From assembly GCA_024402535.1 (NCBI GenBank), contig JAKSTN010000024.1, forward strand, positions 1 to 38,674: 38,674 bases of DNA. The letters are read 5' to 3'. The DNA is from Treponema sp. Lineage in GTDB: Bacteria; Spirochaetota; Spirochaetia; Treponematales; Treponemataceae. The notes beneath the pieces are model-generated. The model was not told the DNA's origin and did not search any database. It saw nothing but the letters and a program-made list of their open reading frames with translations. Of this stretch, positions 25,326 to 32,483 are shown in pieces; the first letter of the stretch is position 1; each line of letters begins with the position of its first letter. The position numbers were made by a program, and so were the translations under genes.

Positions 25326-25356
25326 ACTCTCTTCTTTATGAAGAGAGTTTTTTTTT
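25326..25356 (+). terminator. Rho-independent terminator of pheS
   Basis: ACTCTCTTC (25326-25334), loop TTTAT, GAAGAGAGT (25340-25348), then a run of T residues. It lies 21 bases after the pheS stop. Confidence 0.9.
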
Positions 25357-25369
25357 GAAGGAGAGAAAA

Positions 25370-26014
25370 ATGAAAAAATTATCTGTTTTTGTATATTTAT
25401 TTGCAGCATTATGTATGTCACTTTCAGCACTTCCAAATGCTTCAGATTATGAAATCTATGATCATAATCAGGTGCTGGAAGTTCAGTATGATTGGCTTGG
25501 AATAAAAGTCTTTGACGAGCCAGGTTCATCAAATCTGGTTTATGAAGTTCAGAAGGGTGATAAAATCACAATTTCAAAATTGTGGTATTCAGCTGAAAAA
25601 AATTGTTCATATCTTGAAGCTGAAGTTTCAAACGGAAAGAAAGGTTTTATTACTCTTGGAAAAAAGAATCCTTATAAAAACGGGGAATTCAAAAACAACG
25701 GTTCCATTACTGTTTATGGCAATCAGATTGGTATTCTTCTGATGAAACAGACTTTTGTTGTAAGTGAAGAAACAGAAGTTAAAGAAAAACCATATTCTTC
25801 ATCAAATACAGTTCATGTATTGAATCATAAAGAAGCCGGTGAAAGTTATAAATCCTCAGCAATCACTTCTGATTATAAGTGGGTAAAAATTCTTTTTAAT
25901 GGATTTAGTGGCTGGGTTCCTGCAGACGCTTTGAGTGTTGATCGCGGTGGACCAGTAATTGAAACTCCAGAATCAATTGTCCGCTTTGAATTAATTGACG
26001 GAAATCTTATTTAG
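25370..26014 (+). CDS. Exported protein with SH3-like repeats
   Basis: 214 residues. The signal peptide MKKLSVFVYLFAALCMSLSA is cleaved near residue 20. Two bacterial SH3-like segments are visible: about 35-90 (VFDEPGSSNLVYEVQKGDKI...WYSAEKN...GFITLG) and about 130-195 (ETEVKEKPYSSSNTVHVL...WVKILFNGFSGWVPADAL). Such domains often bind peptidoglycan or other envelope ligands. The predicted location is periplasmic. The ATG at 25370 follows AAGGAGAG; an upstream start at 25355 would overlap the terminator tract and is rejected. It directly follows the pheS terminator, so it needs its own promoter. Its stop is followed by a 39-base duplicate of antitoxin-gene sequence. Confidence 0.8.
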   Translation: MKKLSVFVYLFAALCMSLSALPNASDYEIYDHNQVLEVQYDWLGIKVFDEPGSSNLVYEVQKGDKITISKLWYSAEKNCSYLEAEVSNGKKGFITLGKKNPYKNGEFKNNGSITVYGNQIGILLMKQTFVVSEETEVKEKPYSSSNTVHVLNHKEAGESYKSSAITSDYKWVKILFNGFSGWVPADALSVDRGGPVIETPESIVRFELIDGNLI

Positions 26015-26017
26015 AAT

Positions 26018-26056
26018 TAAATCAAATAAAACAGCTTTCAGATTTTCAGGTTATGT
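26018..26056 (+). repeat. 39-base perfect direct repeat, upstream copy
   Basis: Identical over 39 bases to 26442-26480, which lies inside the XRE antitoxin gene (codons for VNQIKQLSDFQVM). This copy is non-coding, between the SH3-like gene and the toxin-antitoxin promoter. Confidence 0.9.
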
Positions 26057-26084
26057 AAAATAAAATATACATAGTAAAAATAAC

Positions 26085-26113
26085 TTGACTTTAAAGATTT
26101 GGGATGTTATTTT
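26085..26113 (+). promoter_or_regulatory. Promoter of the toxin-antitoxin operon
   Basis: TTGACT (26085-26090), 17 bases, TATTTT (26108-26113), then 6 bases to the antitoxin ATG at 26120. Transcription should begin at the start codon, a leaderless arrangement. It is probably autoregulated by the XRE protein. Confidence 0.5.
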
Positions 26114-26119
26114 GAATGT

Positions 26120-26689
26120 ATGAATGAAATGCTGAAAAAACTGCGGTCATTGCATAATTATTCTCAATCTTATGTGGCGGAATATTTAAATGTTTCGCGA
26201 CAGATGTATATAAAATATGAAAGTGGGGAAGTTGAGCCTTCTGTAAAAGTTGTAAAAGAATTGTGTAAGCTTTATAAAGTAGAATATTCAGCAATTCTTG
26301 GTGAGCTTGAATTTGTACAGGAAAAATCTAAAGCAGAATACAATAATTATGGCAGGCACAATGCTGGAGAATGTTTCGTTACATCTCCTGCTGCATATTA
26401 TGGTGTAAAAAATCCTTATTCTGCGCTTCAATTGCAGGCGGTAAATCAAATAAAACAGCTTTCAGATTTTCAGGTTATGTCTGTTTTGGCTTATATAAAG
26501 CTTTTGAATGAAGAAATGGCAGAAAACCTAAAAAACAAATATAAAAAATCAATGGTAAATCCTGTAGATCCAGTTGAAGTAGAAAGAATTAATGCGGTTT
26601 ACGATAAAATTTCAAAAGAAGAACAGTTAAGATTTGCAAAAGTTGGTTCAAAAACTGTATGTGAGGCACTAAAAAATGACACGTGGTGA
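26120..26689 (+). CDS. XRE-family antitoxin/transcriptional regulator
   Basis: 189 residues. Residues about 3-60 form an XRE helix-turn-helix (MLKKLRSLHNYSQSYVAEYLNVSRQMYIKYESGEVEPS). A middle helical segment, IKQLSDFQVMSVLAYIKLLNEE, resembles short DUF2281-like antitoxin helices. The C-terminal tail (INAVYDKISKEEQLRFAKVGSKTVCEALKNDTW) looks like the toxin-binding tails of MazF partners in Firmicutes. It overlaps the MazF-like gene by 14 bases, the usual antitoxin-toxin order. Role inferred: neutralise MazF and repress the operon. The ATG at 26120 fits the promoter; a longer TTG start at 26099 lies inside the promoter. No ribosome-binding site is seen. Confidence 0.8.
   Translation: MNEMLKKLRSLHNYSQSYVAEYLNVSRQMYIKYESGEVEPSVKVVKELCKLYKVEYSAILGELEFVQEKSKAEYNNYGRHNAGECFVTSPAAYYGVKNPYSALQLQAVNQIKQLSDFQVMSVLAYIKLLNEEMAENLKNKYKKSMVNPVDPVEVERINAVYDKISKEEQLRFAKVGSKTVCEALKNDTW
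26442..26480 (+). repeat. 39-base perfect direct repeat, copy inside the antitoxin gene
   Basis: Partner of 26018-26056, 424 bases apart. Identity stops abruptly at both ends. The coding copy encodes part of the middle helix of the antitoxin, so it is probably the original. Confidence 0.9.
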
Positions 26690-27014
26690 AATCTGGTGGG
26701 TTGATTTTGGTGTTCCGCAAGGTAGTGAGGCAGGTTACAGACATCCGGCGATTGTGGTTCAGAATGACAATTATAATGCTTCAAGAATTTACACAACAGT
26801 GGTTGTGCCTTTATCTTCGAATCTCACTCTTGCAGAGCATAAGGATAATTTGTTTCTTTCCAAAAATAAAACAAAGCTTCCAAAAGACAGTGTTGCCTGT
26901 ATTCCTTTAATTACGTCTGTGGATAAAGATCAGCTGGATGAAATGGTGTGCAAATTATCGGTAGAAGATATGATGCAACTGGATGAAGGACTGGATAATT
27001 TGCTGAAGGTTTAA
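26676..27014 (+). CDS. mazF: MazF/PemK-type endoribonuclease toxin
   Basis: 112 residues, typical MazF length. Visible family motifs: RGEIWWVDFGVPQGSEAGY near the start, RHPAIVVQNDNYN, TTVVVPLSSNL and DSVACIPLITSVDKDQL. The conserved arginine of the first loop is replaced in the GSEAGYRHP segment by the usual PemK-like pattern. MazF toxins cut mRNA, and sometimes rRNA or tRNA, at short sequences. Its ATG overlaps the end of the XRE antitoxin gene by 14 bases and has GAGG upstream, so translation is coupled. The partner is an XRE protein rather than a MazE/AbrB-type antitoxin. The radical SAM gene follows after 33 bases. Confidence 0.88.
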   Translation: MTRGEIWWVDFGVPQGSEAGYRHPAIVVQNDNYNASRIYTTVVVPLSSNLTLAEHKDNLFLSKNKTKLPKDSVACIPLITSVDKDQLDEMVCKLSVEDMMQLDEGLDNLLKV

Positions 27015-27035
27015 ATAACTTTTTCATAATTGTGA

Positions 27036-27041
27036 TACAAT
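27036..27041 (+). promoter_or_regulatory. -10 box giving a leaderless start for the radical SAM gene
   Basis: TACAAT, then six bases to the ATG at 27048, with no ribosome-binding site. The -35 region is weak. Confidence 0.4.
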
Positions 27042-27047
27042 ATCTAC

Positions 27048-28862
27048 ATGGATTTTCTTCCCGTTTCACAGGACGACCTTCGCGCTCGCGGCATTGAACA
27101 GCTGGATTTTGTTTTTGTTTCCGGTGATGCTTATGTAGACCATCCGTCTTTTGCGGCAGCTCTTCTTGGCCGCTGGCTTGAAAAACACGGATTTACAGTT
27201 GGAATTATTCCTCAACCTGATTTTAGAAATGTGGAAGCGTTTAGAGTTCTGGGAAAACCCCGCCTTGCATTTCTGGTAAGTGCCGGAGCTATGGACAGCA
27301 TGGTTTCAAATTACACTGCCAATAATAAACCCCGTTCCGAAGATGCTTATGCTCACGGCGGCGTTGCAGGTCATAGACCGGACAGAGCTCTTATCACTTA
27401 TGTTGCAAAATGTCGTGAAGCTTACAAAGGGGTTCCTGTTTTAATCGGCGGCATTGAAGCAAGTCTTCGCCGCACAACCCATTATGATTACTGGTCAAAT
27501 AAAGTCCGTAAATCAATCCTTCTGGATTCAAAGGCGGATCTTTTAATGTACGGCATGGGTGAACATTCCATTATTGAAATTGCGGAACTGTTGAATCAGG
27601 GCGTGCCTGCAAGAGATATTAGAACTGTGCGGGGAACCTGCTGGTACACAAGTAAGGAAGCAGAACTTCCGGAAGGGGCAATTCGCCTGCCTTCTTTTGA
27701 AGAAATCAGTAAGGATAGTCCTGAAAGCAAGGCGAAGTTTGCAGAAAGCTTTGTCATTCAGGAACAGAATACAGACGCCCTTAATGCAGATATTTTAGTA
27801 GAACAGGCAGACACACGTTTTGTAGTACAGAATCCGCCGGCTTATGTTCTGACGACCGAAGAACTGGATAGCGTTCATGAGCTAGGCTATACAAGACGCT
27901 GGCATCCTATGTATGACGGGCCGGCAGAAAACGGCAAGTGCGGAGTTCCGGCTTTGTCGGAAGTTTTGTTTTCTCTGACCAGCGTCCGCGGTTGTTATGG
28001 TGCCTGTTCTTTCTGCGCCATTACATTTCATCAGGGACGCCGCATTCAGGCCCGCAGTCATGAATCTTTAGTAAACGAAGCTACAGAACTTACAAAACAT
28101 CCGGATTTCAAAGGCTACATTCACGATGTAGGCGGGCCAACAGCAAATTTCCGTCAGCCGGCTTGTAAAAAACAGATCGAGCATGGAGTCTGCAAAAACC
28201 GTCAGTGTCTTGGAACAGAACCTTGTCCGAATCTGGAAGTTGATCATACGGACTATGTGGAACTTTTAGGAAAGCTTCGTGCCATTCCAAAGGTAAAGAA
28301 AGTATTTATCCGCAGTGGAATCCGTTTTGATTATCTTGTTATGGATAAGGATAAGCATTTCCTTCGCGACCTTGTAAAGTATCACATTTCAGGACAGCTT
28401 AAAGTTGCGCCGGAAAATTCCAGTGATAAGATTCTGGCCCTTATGCGTAAATCAACCCATAAAGTTTATGAAGATTTCAGCAAAGAGTATAACCAGATGA
28501 ACAAGCAGGAAGGAATGAAGCAGTATCTGGTTCCTTATTACATTGTGGCTCACCCGGGCGCCGGCCTGAACGAAGCCATAGAGACTGCGCTTTATTTGAA
28601 AAAGACAGGCTTTGTCCCGGACCAGATTCAGGACTTTTACCCCACACCAGGAAGCCTTTCAACCTGTCAGTATTATACGGAACTGGATCCATACAGCCGG
28701 GACAAAGACGGTCATATGAAAAAAATATATGTGGCAAAGGGCGCCCGTGAACGCCGTCTTCAGCGTGCGGTTATTCAGTTCAAGAAACCTGAAAACCGGC
28801 AGCTGGTGAGGGAAGCTTTGGAAAAAGCCGGGCGTAAAGATTTGTTGAATATTCTTAAATAA
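27048..28862 (+). CDS. ygiQ: YgiQ-family radical SAM protein
   Basis: 604 residues, usual length for the family. The N-terminal part has a cobalamin-binding-like fold (LDFVFVSGDAYVDHPSFAAALLGRWLEKHGFTVGII). The radical SAM cluster is CX3CX2C with C316, C320 and C323 in VRGCYGACSFC, which binds a 4Fe-4S cluster and S-adenosylmethionine. Further conserved segments include GYIHDVGGPTANF, several cysteines near 365-382 (CKKQIEHGVCKNRQCLGTEPC), QLKVAPENSS and QIQDFYPTPGS. The reaction is not established for this family. No ribosome-binding site; a -10 box ends 7 bases before the ATG. The HD-GYP gene follows after 39 bases with its own putative -10. Confidence 0.92.
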   Translation: MDFLPVSQDDLRARGIEQLDFVFVSGDAYVDHPSFAAALLGRWLEKHGFTVGIIPQPDFRNVEAFRVLGKPRLAFLVSAGAMDSMVSNYTANNKPRSEDAYAHGGVAGHRPDRALITYVAKCREAYKGVPVLIGGIEASLRRTTHYDYWSNKVRKSILLDSKADLLMYGMGEHSIIEIAELLNQGVPARDIRTVRGTCWYTSKEAELPEGAIRLPSFEEISKDSPESKAKFAESFVIQEQNTDALNADILVEQADTRFVVQNPPAYVLTTEELDSVHELGYTRRWHPMYDGPAENGKCGVPALSEVLFSLTSVRGCYGACSFCAITFHQGRRIQARSHESLVNEATELTKHPDFKGYIHDVGGPTANFRQPACKKQIEHGVCKNRQCLGTEPCPNLEVDHTDYVELLGKLRAIPKVKKVFIRSGIRFDYLVMDKDKHFLRDLVKYHISGQLKVAPENSSDKILALMRKSTHKVYEDFSKEYNQMNKQEGMKQYLVPYYIVAHPGAGLNEAIETALYLKKTGFVPDQIQDFYPTPGSLSTCQYYTELDPYSRDKDGHMKKIYVAKGARERRLQRAVIQFKKPENRQLVREALEKAGRKDLLNILK

Positions 28863-28889
28863 TTTCTTCCTATTTTTGCTATTTTTTGT

Positions 28890-28895
28890 TATCTT
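28890..28895 (+). promoter_or_regulatory. Possible -10 box giving a leaderless start for the HD-GYP gene
   Basis: TATCTT, then six bases to the ATG at 28902, without a ribosome-binding site. A TTCCTA hexamer is 17 bases upstream; the match is weak. Confidence 0.3.
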
Positions 28896-28901
28896 AGAAA
28901 T

Positions 28902-29747
28902 ATGTCTAAAAGTAATACATATAAAAATAGTAAAAATAAGGATTCGTTTCGTCTCCCATTAATTGTTTCGTTTTCAGATGGAATAGTATTTACAATTCTT
29001 TCTGTTCTTTCTGTTATTCTTATCCGTCCTTCTATTAATCTCTTTTTCATTATTTCTGGTGTCCTGGCAGTTTGTAATTTTATTGGATTTAAATTATGCC
29101 TTGGCGCTAAGAAAAGAGAAAAAATTGAAAAAGAAAAAATGACAGAAAAAGCGGTTGAGTTGGCCATTACACCTTTTACAGTTTTAATGGAAGCTTTGGA
29201 AGCAAAAGATGAATATACAGAAGGCCATTCAGACAATGTGTCTAAATATGCCGTAATGATTGGTCTGGAAATGGGAAAGACTGATGATGAAATTCTACAA
29301 TTAAGATTAGCAGGGTTTGTGCATGATATTGGAAAAGTAGGAATTCCAGACCATATATTAAATAAGCCTGGAAAACTTACGGACGAAGAAAGAGAAGTTG
29401 TAAAAAATCATACAAGAGATGGTTATAAAATCTTAAAGCCAATTGCTATGATGCCAAATATCAAAACAATTGCTAAATCGCATCATGAAAATTTTGATGG
29501 AACAGGTTATCCAGATGGTTTAAGAGGGGAAAGAATTCATCCTTTGGCAAGAATCATCAGAGTTGCAGATAGTTATGATGCAATTACTTCAAAACGTATT
29601 TATGAAAAAGACAAAGTCATTCCATCACAGCAGGAAATTATCCAGGAATTGATGGATAAAAAAGGTAAAGAATACGACCCAGAAGTTGTAGATGCAATGA
29701 TAAGAATAATCAATAAAGATAAAAAATTTAAATTGCGTTCTGCATAA
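28902..29747 (+). CDS. Membrane-anchored HD-GYP cyclic di-GMP phosphodiesterase
   Basis: 281 residues. Two membrane spans (about 15-40 and 45-65) are followed by a charged linker (AKKREKIEKEKMTEKAVE) and an HD-GYP domain (about 85-275). Metal- and substrate-binding motifs are intact: EGHSDNVSKYA, HDIGKVGIPD (H141, D142), NHTRDGYKIL, SHHENFDGTGYPDGL (GYP at 202-204) and VADSYDAITS. The family hydrolyses cyclic di-GMP to pGpG or GMP. With the GGDEF protein at 4141-5280 the window holds both a synthase and a degrader. There is no sensor domain beyond the membrane helices, so the signal may be membrane state or a partner protein. Confidence 0.9.
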   Translation: MSKSNTYKNSKNKDSFRLPLIVSFSDGIVFTILSVLSVILIRPSINLFFIISGVLAVCNFIGFKLCLGAKKREKIEKEKMTEKAVELAITPFTVLMEALEAKDEYTEGHSDNVSKYAVMIGLEMGKTDDEILQLRLAGFVHDIGKVGIPDHILNKPGKLTDEEREVVKNHTRDGYKILKPIAMMPNIKTIAKSHHENFDGTGYPDGLRGERIHPLARIIRVADSYDAITSKRIYEKDKVIPSQQEIIQELMDKKGKEYDPEVVDAMIRIINKDKKFKLRSA

Positions 29748-29779
29748 GTCTAAAATTTTCTTTTTCTCTAAACTCATAG

Positions 29780-29785
29780 TATAAT
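29780..29785 (+). promoter_or_regulatory. -10 box of the PC4-like gene
   Basis: TATAAT, 34 bases before the ATG at 29819, with a strong GGAGG ribosome-binding site in between. The -35 region is not convincing. Confidence 0.45.
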
Positions 29786-29818
29786 TAAAAAAACGGGTGG
29801 GAATGACGGAGGAAATTT

Positions 29819-30046
29819 ATGGCTGATGATTTTTCTTACGAAATTGTTAAACCTATGGGCGTTGTGTCGGAAGGCAAAGGCGGCTGGAATCTGGAACTGA
29901 ACCTTGTTTCATGGGGCGGACGTCCTGCAAAATACGATTTAAGAAGCTGGGCACCTGACCATCAGAAAATGGGAAAGGGACTTACACTTTCTGGCGATGA
30001 ATTGAAGGCTCTTCGCGACCTTTTAGCAAAAACTGAAATCGAATAA
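29819..30046 (+). CDS. PC4/YdbC-like single-stranded nucleic acid-binding protein
   Basis: 75 residues. The sequence matches the small bacterial PC4-like (YdbC) proteins: FSYEIVKPMGVVSEGKGGWNLELNLVSWGGRPAKYDLRSW, then GKGLTLSGDELKALRDLL. These form homodimers that bind single-stranded DNA and may act in transcription or repair. The full domain is present, with WNLELNLVSW forming a core strand and the C-terminal helix making the dimer. GGAGG lies 7 bases before the ATG. It is monocistronic and convergent with holA, separated by a double hairpin at 30056-30113. Confidence 0.85.
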   Translation: MADDFSYEIVKPMGVVSEGKGGWNLELNLVSWGGRPAKYDLRSWAPDHQKMGKGLTLSGDELKALRDLLAKTEIE

Positions 30047-30055
30047 AAAAGTGAG

Positions 30056-30113
30056 ATGCTGAAACAAGTTCAGCATGACTTATGAAGACGTCATCCCGAA
30101 CTCGTTTCGGGAT
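30056..30113. repeat. Paired palindromes between convergent genes
   Basis: ATGCTGAA/TTCAGCAT (30056-30063, 30069-30076) and ATCCCGAA/TTCGGGAT (30093-30100, 30106-30113), each with a 5-base loop. Adjacent double stems with GAAACAAGTTC and GAACTCGTTTC cores resemble scattered REP-like repeats seen in many bacteria. Between two convergent genes they may also stop transcription. Confidence 0.75.
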
Positions 30114-30121
30114 CTATTTCC

Positions 30122-31144
30122 TTACATATCATCTGTTTCATAAACGGCACTTGAGCCACCTTTCTTCAGAATTATCTCATACAAAGCTTTCTGTAAAATC
30201 ACATCTTCCAAAAGAGCATTACCGTTTCGGATATTCATGTCTGTTGAAGAAATGAGTGCAAGTACGGCTGCTGTCTGACCGGCAGTCCAGAGCTTTGCCG
30301 CATTTCTGTACTGTTTCTGCATAACCTTTGAACCGAAGCCGCTGGTTTTAAGAGTAAAATCGTCGGCATAAGGATTTTCGGCCATAATGCGGTGCCAGGT
30401 TTGAAGTTTCCTGAAGCAGGAAGCAAGGCCTGCAAGGAGCATGACAGAATTATTTTCTTTAGAAAGACGAAGTTTCTGCAGAACGGTCAGAGAAGCTTCC
30501 AGGCGTTCAGAAGGTTGTTTTGAAGCATCGGTCATTTTGTTGAACAGGGAGAAAACAGTTTCTTCACGGTTGTGTTCCAGAATCTGTTCAACATGGTCCG
30601 AAGTTATGGCAGTTCCCTGAGGGAAAACAATGAAGAAACGGGAACATTCGTTTTTCATGGCTTCCGTATTGTTTTCAACCATTTCAAGAATCAGCTCGGC
30701 AGCATCCTGATCAATGGAGTATCCGTTCTGTTTGAAAAAATTCATTATCCATGGAAGCTTTTCATTTTCGAACATTTCCCAGAACTGTTTTTGGTTTGCA
30801 GCAGGAACAAGCTTTTTCAGTTTTGCATCTACAGAGATTTCATCTGATACCAGAATAAGAGTGCTTGAATCGGCAGGATTTGATTTAATCCATTCATCAA
30901 TCATCTGGATATCAGATTTATTTTTGATAGCTTCAGCGCCGCGAATCACAACACAGGTGGCATCGGAAAAAAGTGACCCATCCTGGAGCGTTGTCATAGC
31001 CTGAGCAAAAGGAGTTTCAATCAAATAGAAAAGATATTCATCCACAGAGGCGTATTTTTTGTGGAGAGCTGCTTTTACCGCATCAACTGCCTCATTGCGC
31101 TTTCCAAATTCAGGCCCTGTGTAAAGATATATTGGAGCTGACAT
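30122..31144 (-). CDS. holA: DNA polymerase III delta subunit
   Basis: 340 residues, full length. HolA opens the sliding clamp within the clamp loader. It begins with the family pattern IYLYTGPEFGKRNEAVDAV, degenerate in the nucleotide-binding site as usual for delta, then SLFSDATCVVIRGAEAI, PADSSTLILVSDEIS and LPWIMNFFKQNGYSID. The C-terminal collar domain (about 205-330) contains EETVFSLFNKMTDA and LEASLTVLQKLRLS. It starts 46 bases after lexA on the same strand, with an AAGGG ribosome-binding site, so the two may be co-transcribed. Confidence rests on the N-terminal pattern and overall length; sequence conservation in this family is low. Confidence 0.85.
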   Translation of the reverse strand: MSAPIYLYTGPEFGKRNEAVDAVKAALHKKYASVDEYLFYLIETPFAQAMTTLQDGSLFSDATCVVIRGAEAIKNKSDIQMIDEWIKSNPADSSTLILVSDEISVDAKLKKLVPAANQKQFWEMFENEKLPWIMNFFKQNGYSIDQDAAELILEMVENNTEAMKNECSRFFIVFPQGTAITSDHVEQILEHNREETVFSLFNKMTDASKQPSERLEASLTVLQKLRLSKENNSVMLLAGLASCFRKLQTWHRIMAENPYADDFTLKTSGFGSKVMQKQYRNAAKLWTAGQTAAVLALISSTDMNIRNGNALLEDVILQKALYEIILKKGGSSAVYETDDM

Positions 31145-31190
31145 ACAAAACCCTTACTTTTTATGAAATTTAGTGAATTTGTACATACAT

Positions 31191-31799
31191 TTAGTAGGTT
31201 CTAACAATATTTGAAAGAATACCTACAATGCGAACGTCTGTACAATAAATTGGTGTAAATGCAGGGTTTTCAGGCTGAAGTCTTATTTTATCTGATTCTT
31301 TGTAGTAACGTTTGAGAGTAATTGCATCATCAATAACAGCAACAACAATCTGTCCGTCTACAGCAGTAGAAGCCTGTTCTACAACAGCCAGGTCGCCTTC
31401 AAGAATGCCGGCATTAATCATGGAAGTTCCACGAACGCGGAGAGCAAAATAACTTTTGCCAGGGCGCACGAAAGGTTCTGTAAGGTTCACATATCCGTCC
31501 AGATTTTCTTCGCAAAGAAGTGGTTTCCCGGCAGCTACAGTTCCTAAAAGTGGAACTTTTCCTACATAAAGTTTTGGTTCAACTGCGTTTTCATCAATTA
31601 CACGGATAGAACGAGATCGTTTCTGAGTTTGTGAAAGATATCCTTTTTTCTGAAGGGCAGTCAGATGATCCTGAACAGCGCGAAGTGAAATCTTAAAATG
31701 ATCACTGATTTCGCGTACTGTTGGAGGATAGGAATTTTCTTCCTGGAAATTTGCTATAAAAGTGAGTACTTCTTTCTGACGTTCTGTAATACCTTTCAT
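31191..31799 (-). CDS. lexA: LexA repressor (SOS response)
   Basis: 202 residues. The N-terminal winged helix (1-70) reads ITERQKEVLTFIANFQEENSYPPTVREISDHFKISLRAVQDHL. The self-cleavage site is A90-G91 in GTVAAGKP. The catalytic dyad is S126 in RGTSM and K163 in ITLKRYY. LexA represses DNA-damage genes and cleaves itself when RecA is activated. The ATG at 31799 has GGAGAG upstream; a TTG four codons earlier lies in that site. No LexA operator could be recognised upstream, where a hairpin repeat array lies instead, so the operator remains unknown. holA follows after 46 bases. T. pallidum is known to lack LexA. Confidence 0.93.
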   Translation of the reverse strand: MKGITERQKEVLTFIANFQEENSYPPTVREISDHFKISLRAVQDHLTALQKKGYLSQTQKRSRSIRVIDENAVEPKLYVGKVPLLGTVAAGKPLLCEENLDGYVNLTEPFVRPGKSYFALRVRGTSMINAGILEGDLAVVEQASTAVDGQIVVAVIDDAITLKRYYKESDKIRLQPENPAFTPIYCTDVRIVGILSNIVRTY

Positions 31800-31831
31800 T
31801 AGACTCTCCACACATTAGTGATATGAAATTT

Positions 31832-32188
31832 GATGAAAATGCTACGCATTTTCTCCAATACGAGACATAAAAAAAAGCTCCTTCATCGCTTTTTTTAGGC
31901 TCTTGATGAAATCCCGAAGGGATTTCTCCGATAGGAGACGTAAAAAAACGCTCACTAACCCGCGTATTTTATAGTGTTGGACGAAAATGCTACGCATTTT
32001 CCCCAATACGAGACATAAAAAAAAGCTCCTTCATCGCTTTTTTTTAGGCTCTTGATGAAATCCCTTCGGGATTTCTTCGATTAAGACGTAATTTCAATGC
32101 AATGCGTCTGCATTGCTACATTTGGATGAAAATGCTACGCATTTTCTCCAATACGAGACATAAAAAAAAGCTCCTTCATCGCTTTTTT
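31832..32188. repeat. Array of five hairpin half-units between ptsH and lexA
   Basis: The 389-base gap 31800-32188 contains no gene but a repeat array. Half-units start near 31832, 31905, 31980, 32054 and 32125, about 73 bases apart. The general form is a perfect palindrome, then TCTCC-RATA-SGAGAC, an A-run, GCTC, and usually GC plus a T-run. Odd units use GAAAATGC-TAC-GCATTTTC; even units use GAAATCCC/GGGATTTC. The fourth unit has decayed and adds GCAATGC/GCATTGC (32099-32116). The last unit's A8-GC...GC-T8 runs into the stop codon of ptsH and has the form of its terminator. Confidence 0.85.
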
Positions 32189-32455
32189 TTATTCTTCCTC
32201 GAACTTGCTTTCGAACAGTTCCCATATTGTGTTTGCACATTCTGATTCGTCGGGACCTTCAACTTTCATTGTGATTGTTGTGTTATAGCCAGCAGCCATA
32301 GTGATAACACCCATGATTGATTTAGCGTTAACTTCGCAATCATCTTTTTCAAGAATAACTTCGCTCTGAAATTTATTTGCTGTCTGAGCAATAATGGCTG
32401 CCGGTCTAGCGTGAATTCCGGCACGGTTTTTTACGGTAAGAATCTTTTCAATCAT
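32189..32455 (-). CDS. ptsH: HPr phosphocarrier protein
   Basis: 88 residues. H15 lies in NRAGIHARPA, the site phosphorylated by enzyme I, and S46 lies in AKSIMGV, the site phosphorylated by HPr kinase. In Gram-positive bacteria HPr-Ser-P controls carbon catabolite repression. Treponemes often carry HPr with HprK but an incomplete sugar PTS, so a regulatory role is likely here; no PTS permease or enzyme I is seen in the window. hprK lies just upstream on the same strand (53-base gap). AAGGAA precedes the ATG. TATAAT and an inverted repeat in the gap suggest a separate regulated promoter. The stop codon lies within a T-run belonging to the repeat array. Confidence 0.95.
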   Translation of the reverse strand: MIEKILTVKNRAGIHARPAAIIAQTANKFQSEVILEKDDCEVNAKSIMGVITMAAGYNTTITMKVEGPDESECANTIWELFESKFEEE

Positions 32456-32483
32456 AATAGTTCCTTTTCTACCAGTTTGTTCT

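Noticed and set aside
31145..31190. LexA operator in the lexA-holA region
   Set aside because: No repeated inverted motif shared with the lexA upstream region could be found by eye.
31832..32188. Possible CRISPR array
   Set aside because: The units are themselves palindromes with long conserved spacers, not short repeats with unique spacers, and no cas gene is nearby.
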